Source of the DNA: Haliotis asinina | Lineage: Eukaryota > Mollusca > Gastropoda > Lepetellida > Haliotidae | Assembly: GCF_037392515.1 (NCBI RefSeq) | Contig: NC_090287.1 | Location: 6,989,501-7,053,500, forward strand | Reading direction: 5' to 3' | Length of the DNA: 64,000 nucleotides | Shown: positions 46,327-54,650 of the stretch, one piece after another | Position numbering within the stretch: position 1 is the first letter of the stretch | How the letters are laid out: each line of letters starts with the position of its first letter | Position numbers and translations under genes: made by a program | Notes under the pieces: model-generated | The model's database searches: none | The model's input: only the letters and a program-made list of their open reading frames with translations | Told to the model about the DNA's origin: nothing

Positions 46327-49233
46327 TTATTTCCCTCTGAAAGAAAGCAGCAAGAGATGAATGATATTCATTAACTTGTTTCATCAAAGATTCAAACTGT
46401 AGTAAGACCTGTAACATGAACTGCAGATATTTTGCGACTATGTATCCCAGTAGTGTAATGGAAGTCACGATGAAAGTGTTTTCCCGCTATATGACGGCCT
46501 CCAATGAACATTTCACTTTGACCCGCGACACATCCGATTTTGAATGTATCATTGTGTCATTCAGTGATCACTGTCACTGATTGCTTTCATACACGCATGT
46601 GACAAAACCAGAAAGGTGGAGTGAGTGAGGTGGATATTACGCCGCTTTTAGCAATATTCCAGCAATATCACGGCGGGTGACACCACAAATGAGCTTCACA
46701 CAATATGTCCATGTAGGTAATCGAACCCGGCTCTTTATAATTAACATTCAGGCTACCCCACCGCCTAGTCACCTCAACGAAGCGTGGGTGGATTGCGTGG
46801 GTTCAAATGCTGGATGTTAATCAAACCAACAAAACTTCTGGAATCTGTATTTGACTGAGAATCCCACATATAACAAGTCATTGTTTCATTTCTTACTTTC
46901 TAATTAGCATTGTACATTCGTCGTTTTGACACATGTTAGGATACATTCAAGTTCCACACCTTGCACACCTTGGTAACTCTTCAGTTTTTGAGGACCCGGG
47001 AAGGTCACGGGGTAGAATAGGCCTTCATCAACCCATGCTTGCCATAAAAGGAGACTATGCTTGTCGTAAGAGGCGACTAACGGGATCGCGTGGTCAGGCT
47101 TGCTGACTTGGTTAACACGTCATGGGTTCCCAATTGCGCAGATCGATGCTCATGTTGTTGATCACTGGATTGTCTGGTCCAGACGCAATTATTTACAGAC
47201 CGCCGCCATATAGCTGGAATATTGCTGAGTGCGGCGTAAAAGTAAGCTCACTCACTCACTCACTCAATTTTTGAGACACTCTTCAGTTATGAAGCTGAAT
47301 ATGGTTACTTACACGCCTGGTCCACCAGGTCCGAATGCACCACGTCCACAGAGGCAGTGTGCGTCGAAGCAGTGTTTTTCTGCATGACTGTCTCTACAAT
47401 TACAGCTGTTGCAATCGGCGCGGGCGGAACATGTGGCTGAAATATAATCGTACCTCTTGATCACCAGAGTACATATGCATCTGCCAGTGGTGTAAATTAA
47501 ATCTGGTGTGTGCTTGTTCATGATTCTCTACAATTATTCAAACTGTCAGCATCATATCAAACTACTGAGGCACAAAAATGAACGTTAGCGATGAGAAATA
47601 GTGACTTCCTTCTCTAAAAACCTGAGTGGCATATTTTGTGTACCCGTTTGGTACCTCACTCTGAGTGCTGGTTGTAATCACGGATGGGAATCAGCTTCAA
47701 AAGGCCAGGTGTTGTTATTTCTTTGGCCTCACGAATCAAATAAATTTATATTTATTTTCAAAGACCATTATTGTGTTACCTGAAAAGCAGGAACCTGCAT
47801 TGGCGGACACCAGGCAGGTGCATGTTCCATGAGAGCAGGCAAGTCTTGAGGAACTGTCACAGGTCAGGTGAGTACAGTCACTATCATCTCTGCAAGGCTC
47901 GCTGTAGACCACAGCTGAATGAAAGAAGAAACACATGAAGAATTGGTCCAAAGTTTAGTCACACCTTTTAAAACCGTTTATTAACCTGGTTATGGGTGGA
48001 TGGTGGATGGATTAGCGTATTTGTCAGATTTGACTCTAGACTGGGCTATGGTCTTGTTGCACACTTCAGCCCATGAGGAACATCTGGTGTTTCAGTGGGT
48101 GATTGGGTTCTTGTAACACTGAGGTGGTTATTAAGTTATAAACATCATGAACATAAATCATGCACCAATTGCAATTTTACATTTTGGGGAGAAACAGGTG
48201 ACCACTTGGAAGATTGAGGGAGACAAATGACAAAGCTGGCCGAGCAAGACGCAATCGCCTGCTCCATGCCGAAGAGCCCGACTCTCCACCAGCACCATCA
48301 GGAGTCGGCTTCCCACAGTGGTTACTTGTCACATCTTCTTCCTACGTAACCTCTGTTCTAATACGACCCTTTCATGGTGCGAGTATTCAAGACTCGTGAT
48401 TGGAGGCAATCAGATTTAGTAGTGTAATCAGCGACCTTGTTTCAAAAGTGATCGTTCGAAAGATCTCGGTAATTTCCGGATGCATCGTGAAAACTAGAAC
48501 CACTTCCCGAGCGTGATACTCAAATGTTTCTTCTAGACAGAACTCAGTCTTGTCATTTTTGTTTCTCCACATTGCTTGCATTTGTCAAGTTGAATCTAAG
48601 TCGATGTAACACGTGTTCTGATTGGACAGAAAAAGGGAGATAAATCTGCTGCCATTTTCTTTTGCCGCTAGGGAATTTTATGAGAACCGCGAAATATGGC
48701 CGTATTAGAACAGAGGTTCGTAGGAAGATATGACAAGTAACCTCTGTGGGAAGAGAATGTGCTGCGGGATGCTAGTGTTGGACGCTTCGTCCAATCAGAC
48801 GTCACAAGCGAGGGGCAAGCTCCGTATAAACTTTGAGCTCCTGGTGTTAGGGCTCATTGATATGACGTTTGGAGGCGTCTTAAGGTATATCACCATTACA
48901 TGACCCATGCAACTCATCCCGTTGGTGATGGCTCACTTATGGCCATGTATTGTTTTTCGTATCACTGCAAGTTGGATCTCATTAAAGCAGCTGAGACACT
49001 CAGTAGAGCACTCATTGTGCCCCGTTTTGATAACCATTCCCCCTTGCTTGTCCTTCGATATTCATGGATTACAAAGCTTGACTTAACTGTTTTCATTGCA
49101 AAACAACGCCATCGAAACATTACGTTGGCCCAAAACATCAACTCTCAGCTAATGTACAAATAGAAATACCAGTCTCGACAATCTACTCACCAATAACAGC
49201 GCTGACAATGACAAGAACCAGTGTAACTTTCAT
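46327..49233 (-). CDS. Secreted Cys-rich protein, Cvsi (I84)-like protease inhibitor, copy C
   Basis: Spliced model on the minus strand: exon 1 49191-49233, exon 2 47780-47914, exon 3 47313-47436, exon 4 46327-46336, phases 1, 1, 2. The product is 103 residues. The signal peptide is MKVTLVLVIVSAVIAVVYS. The mature region is EPCRDDSDCTHLTC..GTCTC and ADCNSCNC..HCFDAHCLC, with 14 cysteines, ending GPGGPGVGK. Exon 4 follows a clear pyrimidine tract (GCTGCTTTCTTTCAG) and encodes Val(end)-Gly-Lys-TAA. The nearer TAA in exon 3 (47311-47309) is part of the GTAAGT donor. Introns, promoter and 3' flank align with copy B. Intron 3 holds one SINE-1 and one SINE-2; intron 1 a foldback element. Intron 2 (343 bp) is free of insertions and may be closest to the ancestral state. 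A possible AATAAA is at 46265-46270. Confidence 0.78.
46619..46765 (-). mobile_element. SINE-2 copy, in intron 3 of gene C
   Basis: Inverted: GTGAGTGAGG tail, TTAGCAATATTCCAGCAATA core, TAATCGAACCCGG (box B complement) and GGCTACCCCACCGC (box A side). Sense to gene C. Confidence 0.75.
46992..47275 (+). mobile_element. SINE-1 copy, nearly complete, in intron 3 of gene C
   Basis: Starts GACCCGGGAAGGTCACGGGG. It passes AGGCGACTAACGGGATC, GGTTCCCAATTGCGCAGATC and GGATTGTCTGGTCCAGAC, and ends CGCCATATAGCTGGAATATT..GCGGCGTAAAA and (CTCA)n. The best reference copy of the family here. It ends about 35 bp from the exon 3 donor of gene C. Confidence 0.9.
48268..48790. repeat. Foldback/MITE element with long inverted repeats, in intron 1 of gene C
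   Basis: The inner arms are nearly complementary over about 55 bp (48308-48366 with 48701-48753; TTCTTCCTACG.AACCTCTGTTCTAATACG). Looser matching extends outward to about 48268 and 48790 (CGAAG at both ends). The spacer of about 335 bp has no coding potential. Gene B lacks it, so it was inserted after the B/C duplication or lost from B. Confidence 0.65.
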
Positions 49234-49287
49234 GTCGGAGGGTTGAGCGAATTGCTTTCAGAATAACGTAGTCGCAAGCTAATCTTC

Positions 49288-49295
49288 TTTTATAC
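49288..49295 (-). promoter_or_regulatory. TATA box of inhibitor gene C
   Basis: TATAAAAG on the minus strand, 55 bp before the ATG at 49233, equivalent to the box of gene B. Confidence 0.65.
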
Positions 49296-50060
49296 TTTCA
49301 CTTTCAAAGATAAGAACGCAAGAGTCACGATTGCGTGATTCCGTGTACAGAGCACACAGGAACGTCTTGTCTTCCCATTGGTGTTTATGCCATGACGTCT
49401 AGATGTCGGTTACGTGTTTCGTTTATCTGATGACCTCCCAGACAGCCATCTTGTAACTAATCACAGTAATGTATAAAAATACATAAACACGATTTGACAC
49501 AAATACTGTTATAAAAGAATGTCAACTGGTATGTAGTCAACGTCAAGAAAGGAAATGAAGCCATGAAGATCTGGTTCAGAATTAATGTTCAGCAACTTAT
49601 GCTTGTCGGTACAGGCGATTAACGTTATCAGGTAGTGAGACTGGCTGTCCAGATAATATGTTTACAGAGCACCGCAATACAGCTGGAATATTGTTGCGTG
49701 TGGCGTTACACAAACACCGCAACCATCATGATCATAAAAGAAATGATGGCAATTACTCACATGCATCCACATTGCCAGGAACGGACAAGTGCAGTGCAGT
49801 CATCGATCTTCGCTTCAGAAATGTGTCAGAACGAATGACAGCCAACAACAAGTTATGCTAACAAGTGATAATCAATAATTATTGCACCTTATGGTAACTC
49901 GTGACAACCAATATCACCCTACGGTAACTCATAAATTTGTCGAGTTCGACGTTGCTTGGGACAGTATTCCTTATAGGTTTCACTAACGACTGAGGTGGGT
50001 GAGTGATTTAGTTAATATTCAGCGTCACTAAAGACTATAAAGTGAGTTCGGATTCATGGA
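49296..50060. other. Upstream region of gene C
   Basis: Up to about 49570 it aligns with the sequence upstream of gene B. A shared SINE tail fragment (AGCTGGAATATTGTTGCGTG) is at 49681-49715. No gene supported. Confidence 0.45.
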
Positions 50061-50300
50061 CTCGTGAAGGTCCCGGGGTAGAATAGGCCTTCAGCAACCC
50101 ATGCTTGTCGTAAGAGGCGACTAAAGGGATCGGGTGCTCAGGCTCGCTGACTTGGTTGACACATCTCCTCGGTTCCCAACTGCGCAGATCGATGCTCATG
50201 TTGTTGGTCACTGGATTGTCTGCTCCAGGCTCGATTATTTACAGACCGCCGCCATATAGCTGCAATGTTGCTGAGTAAAACTAAACCCACTCACTCACCC
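50061..50300 (+). mobile_element. SINE-1 copy
   Basis: Same order of landmarks as 46992-47275, with a short internal deletion after AACCCATGCTTG and a shortened end (GCTGCAATGTTGCTGAGTAA then CTCACTCAC). Its tail variant AGCTGCAATGTTGC is closer to the LINE tail than other SINE-1 copies. Confidence 0.85.
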
Positions 50301-50613
50301 GGATTCATGGTTTGTGGCGAGAGAAACATTCAGTAATTACTCAGTCATTTGGTGTAATGACAACATGACAACCAGATTGTCTCTTATTTGATTTTAAACA
50401 AGTTACAGAGCAGTTACAATAGAAAACCGCTATTCAGAAGCACTATTTACAAAAGGGTCCAGTGGTCGAGAGCAACTAAAGTTAGGCCACCATACAAGTT
50501 ACCACGGGGACTTGTTTCTGCTTACGGCAGTATTTATTCCATCCCCTTACCTGCTGCAAATGTCCGCAACTTTCAGATAGGTACCAAATATTTGTAAATT
50601 AAGATCACTATCT

Positions 50614-50767
50614 GCGGTAGCCTTGTGGTTAAGGTGTTCGCTTGTCACGCTGAAGACCCAGGTTCGATTTTTGAGATGAGTACAATGTGTAAAGCCCATA
50701 TCTGGTGCCATCCGCCGTCATATTGCCTGATTATTGCTAAAAGTGGCATAAAATCACATTTTCTGAC
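50614..50767 (+). mobile_element. SINE-2 copy with recognisable tRNA promoter boxes
   Basis: GGTAGCCTTGTGGTTAAGG (box A) and CAGGTTCGATTTT (box B) are spaced as in a tRNA-derived RNA polymerase III promoter. Then come TACAATGTGTAAAGCCCATA, ATATCTGGTGCCATCCGCCG and ATTGCTAAAAGTGGCATAAA. The tail repeat is not seen. Confidence 0.8.
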
Positions 50768-50806
50768 TCACTACAAATTTACTACGGATAATAACGGTGG
50801 TAAATA

Positions 50807-51148
50807 TGCAAGAAAAAATATGGAAACACCCTCAAATTTGATAGTTACATACAAACGTAATTGTGATGAGGTTAAGCTGGATGGGACGTCTGTCTGTCTT
50901 CCACATGCATTAGTCTGTTGTGCTTGGGTGTTCATCAAACATGGTCCTGGTGAGTTTCAATACCCTTATCTTTCGCTGTTTCAGACAATGTCGGATTTCA
51001 CTCAAACTCAACGAATATTGACTCGGAAACATCACTGCATGTTCTAACATGTTTGTTAAATTTCCTCTTAAGCACACAAAAAATTATCTTAGAACATAAA
51101 TGACCTCACCACGTTTAAGTTTTAGGGTGTTCCCATACTTTTTGTTTG
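50807..51148. repeat. MITE of Tc1/mariner type
   Basis: Inverted ends of about 26 bp (AAAAAATATGGAAACACCCT against AAAAGTATGGGAACACCCTA), bounded by TA on both sides (50805-50806, 51149-51150). Length 342 bp. An open frame crossing its left end and the SINE is not a gene. Confidence 0.7.
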
Positions 51149-51150
51149 TA

Positions 51151-51742
51151 TGTATGGATATTTTAATGCTGTGACCTACTTACCCTATTTTCAAACAATA
51201 ATGTTGCAGTACTTCAACTCACGTCACGAGGATCATTGTGAACATCCTTTATAGATGTTCTCAATGTTCTCAAGATGACACTCAAGCACAGCAATTATCT
51301 CTATTGTCATACTGCAGCCTTAAGAACAAAATGCTGATACCCCATGGAGAAGAGGGGTGCAATGTGTGCCCATCATCCCCTTGCTTGGCCGAAAATTCAG
51401 CTGAACAGTGAGGCCAAGGGGATTTAAACTGTTCCCTCTGGTGGTCACTGGAGGTGACATAAGGAATCGGGTGGTCAGGTTTCGTGACCTAATTGATGAC
51501 GTGTCATCATGATATTAACCACAACCACATGCTCGATATTTCAGTCATTATCTAGAAAGGGGAGGGTGTCCGTGATATCACAGCTTGCGAGTATGATTTG
51601 GCAAACAGTCCTAGCCAACCTTGTTTCATACCGATTCTGGATTTGTTTCACTCTTCAAGTCTCTTGTTAGCATATGATAGGTGAATGGTGATAGGTGATA
51701 GGTGAATGACTTCACTCAGATATTAATATAGTGACAGCGCTC
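51151..51742. other. Intergenic stretch
   Basis: No supported gene. 51450-51500 (GAATCGGGTGGTCAGGTTTC) may be a decayed SINE-1 piece. TGATAGGTGAATGGTGATAG near 51675 is a short direct repeat. Confidence 0.35.
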
Positions 51743-51750
51743 ATATATAT
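51743..51750 (+). promoter_or_regulatory. TATA-like box before a signal-peptide exon
   Basis: TATATATA lies 42 bp before the ATG at 51785, with a purine-rich leader (GAAAGAGAGAGGGGAGAAG) between them. The spacing matches the three inhibitor genes. Confidence 0.45.
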
Positions 51751-51784
51751 AGTGTAAACGATCACGAAAGAGAGAGGGGAGAAG

Positions 51785-51878
51785 ATGGATCTACCGTCAA
51801 GGTACAAGTCACTGCATATAATATTACTATTGGCAACTTCCTTATCATCGAAACATGCAAAGTGTCAACACATGCAAG
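51785..51878 (+). CDS. Putative first exon: signal peptide of an unknown secreted protein
   Basis: ATG opens 31 codons beginning MDLPSRYKSLHIILLLATSL. It has a basic start, a hydrophobic core (IILLLATSL) and small residues before SKHAKCQ, a good secretory signal. It ends CAAG|GTAAGT, a consensus donor, in phase 1, as is usual for first exons of secreted proteins. No continuation is recognisable before the LINE at 52559, so later exons lie beyond the LINEs (off the window) or are lost. It could also be chance; no homology is claimed. Confidence 0.4.
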
Positions 51879-52558
51879 GTAAGTCATCCTGGTAGCATCA
51901 GTATCATCCATAGTGGCACTCTAGGCCTCAGAGAAACCAAGCAGGTCGTGACCCACTCCATTGTGAGGCTAACGTCAGCGATGTCACACCTCAGTACATG
52001 CGTCACAGTCAATGATAAAAATTCATATGTTCGACTCCGGTCAATGGGAGCACATTTAACGTAAACCTTCACACCAGTGCAGATCAAAACAGCATAGATA
52101 CCAAAACAAGACTCTGAATTCGACGACCGTATATATTCAATGAGCGGTACAACTTCCTAAACGATAACAAACCATTTTTACATATGCAGTGGGTAGATTC
52201 ATCTTCATCTGGATGCCGTTGAACAAAGCTATGACCGTAACTCACATACCGTAAGCTAGACTTAAGGTAGTCTCAGCGATAATTTTGTTTTGTGCAACAG
52301 GACCCTTGCTTTCGAACATATGTTGGTTAAAGTGTTTAGTCAGTGTTCCTAGGTCTTTTCTATTTTGATCTACATTCAACAGAAACATTTCGCTCGTCAA
52401 GTAAGTTGTGAGGAAACTAGTTTCAACAATGCACATGGAATCTGGCAAACACTTGTTTTCTTAACTCTATTCCTATTTTTCAGAGTAGTTAGTTCAGTGC
52501 TAGTTAAATAGCGTCATGCAGCCACACTATTCTGTTATCATAAATTTCTCTCTGAACA
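51879..52558. other. Stretch after the putative exon
   Basis: Would be intron 1 if the exon at 51785 is real. Short frames on both strands here (67-69 codons) show nothing recognisable. Confidence 0.35.
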
Positions 52559-53109
52559 TGAGTGAGTGAGTGAGTTAAGATTTAACGTCACATCGGCAAT
52601 GTTGCAGCCATATCGTGACGAGAACATACGTGACATAAAAAATATATATGTGTGCATATTATGTAGAACCTGTCGACGAAGGACAGTAAAACCACTAGAC
52701 TATCACAGTTAATATTAAAACTAGTGTGGAAACTTGTAAAAATATAACAGTATCATTATTTGGACAGTACAATATAAAAACAGGCCATAGATCGCCAACA
52801 ACAGAGGGTAGATCACCATACTAGGGACCATGGGGACTTACAATACCTCTGCTACCTGCATGGTCCCTAGCTGGATTTACACCATCCCCTCAGCTGCTAG
52901 CGATTGTATGCAAGATTAGCCACAAATTAAAATGACACATATTCTACGGCTAAAAAAGTGGAAGAATAAATCTGACTTCAACAGTTTTTGGACTTACGTA
53001 CCCTCTCAGGAGGACAATATTTTTACGGTACTTCAACCCCCTTCGAGGATACAGCCACTAACAATCGTAGTTCCTGATTCGACTTCCAATCTTAAAATAT
53101 TTATCTATA

Positions 53110-54645
53110 CACCTGGAAATTAATCAAGCAACACCCCAATTTTTTCTATTGGAGCAACTTTGAAGTGTTCTGACAATCAAAATATGCCGGGTTGATATAG
53201 TTTGACACTTTTTTATTCAACAGACGATCTCTGACAAACAACTTAAAGGGAAAAAGTATCAAGACTTTGCTTTATTGCAACGAAATCCAAATTCTTAAAA
53301 CTGTCTTAAATTCATGAAAAAATGGACACAATTTACTATTCATCCACAGACGTTGTTGTCAGGTGTATTAACACAAATGTCACATGGAAAGAAAGAACAG
53401 TCATCTGAGAGTCTGCACACCGACTTTCATCAATATCTAGTGTGTCCTCCCTGCGCACGCACCACCGATTCCAGACGCCTCCTCATTCCTTGGATGAGTC
53501 TCCGGATCTGATTCTGGGGGATCCTGTTCCACTCCTCATGCAGGGCAGCCGTCAATTCGTTGAGATTATGGACTGGTGGGTCTCTCTGCCTCACACGACG
53601 GCCAATAAAGTCCCACAAATGTTCAATGGGGTTGAGGTCAGGGCTCATGGCAGGCCATGGAATTCTGTCAATTGCATTTTGCCGCAAAAAATCATTTACA
53701 GCATGCGCCCTGTGAGGTCTAGCATTGTCGTCCATAAATATGGGTCTCGTTGCCAGAGGATGGTAATGATATCCAACTTGCAGTTCATGGAAATGCACCC
53801 CCATACCATAACGGAACCTCCCCCAAAGGCCACAGTCTCCTGGATGTTCCGTGGAGCCATTGCTGTGTTCCTCTGCCTCCAGACCCGAGTACGACCGTCC
53901 ACCATGTGCAGCAAGAACCGGCTCTCATCTGAGAAATGGACCTTCCTCCAAGAGGCAATGTTCCAGTGCAAACGGTCATTACACCAGGCCAGTCGGGCTG
54001 CCTTATGGGCTGGAGACAGTCTGGGTCGCTTGATTGGCCTCCTTGCCCGGTATCCTGCAGCTTTCAGACGATTCCGAACAGTCCTGTTCGAGATGGGTCT
54101 CCCTGGAAGCCACTCCTGTCTCAACCGAGAGCTCGAGTCGAAGGACCTGCGCCGTACAAGTCTCAGTAAAGCTCTGTCCTCCCGGACTGTGGTCTTCCTG
54201 GGTCTTCCTGGTCTAGGCAGGTCTTTAACTTCATTAGTGGCCCGGTATTTTTTCAAAAGTTTTGAAATTATGGAATGATGTCGTCCGATTTGAGTCCCGA
54301 TTTGTCTTAGAGACATACCAGCATTCCTCATGCCGATTATTTGCCAACGAGTGGCCTCTGATAATTTCCTACGTGCCATGACATTGAAATGAATGAAAAA
54401 CCGAATGCAATCGACAACCTGCGCTTGTAAACACCCCAGGGAAAAAGTGCATTTTTCGAAAGTTGAGGTTAAAGCAATGCACGTGCGCTGTGCAAGCTTC
54501 ACGCGCGTCATATCAACCCATGAAAAGCTCATGCTGTATGTCAATACATCAAAATTGAATAATCAATCATCAAAATTACTTCGTTAAACTTTGTTAAGTT
54601 TTTATGTGTCTTTGAATTTGGTGTTGCTTAATTAATTTCCATATG
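53110..54645 (-). mobile_element. Tc1/mariner element F, in the 3' UTR of LINE N9
   Basis: Inverted ends CACCTGGAAATTAATCAAGC / CATATGGAAATTAATTAAGC, with TA at 53108-53109 and 54646-54647. Length 1536 bp. It is inserted just after the ORF2 stop of a young LINE, so this Tc1 family moved recently, although this copy's transposase is broken. Confidence 0.93.
53430..54379 (-). pseudogene. Tc1-type transposase with an internal deletion
   Basis: Starts MARRKLSEATRWQIIGMRNA at 54379. Helix-turn-helix SLRQIGTQIGRHHSIISKLL, linker RPGRPRKTTVREDRALL, second binding region TVRNRLKAAGYRARRP, first Asp in HFSDESRFLLHM, and GGGSVMVWGCIS. A deletion of some tens of bases near 53775-53785 then joins CKLD out of frame to the rest. 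The rest continues from 53804 with FMDDNARPHRA and MSPDLNPIEHLWDFIGRRV (DD34E spacing) and ends RAQGGHTRY. Apart from this one break the sequence is clean. Confidence 0.88.
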
Positions 54646-54650
54646 TATAT

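Noticed and set aside
50625-51047. 140-codon frame
   Set aside because: It is made of a SINE-2 copy plus part of a MITE.
53442-54278. 278-codon plus-strand frame
   Set aside because: It is the antisense shadow of the Tc1 F transposase.
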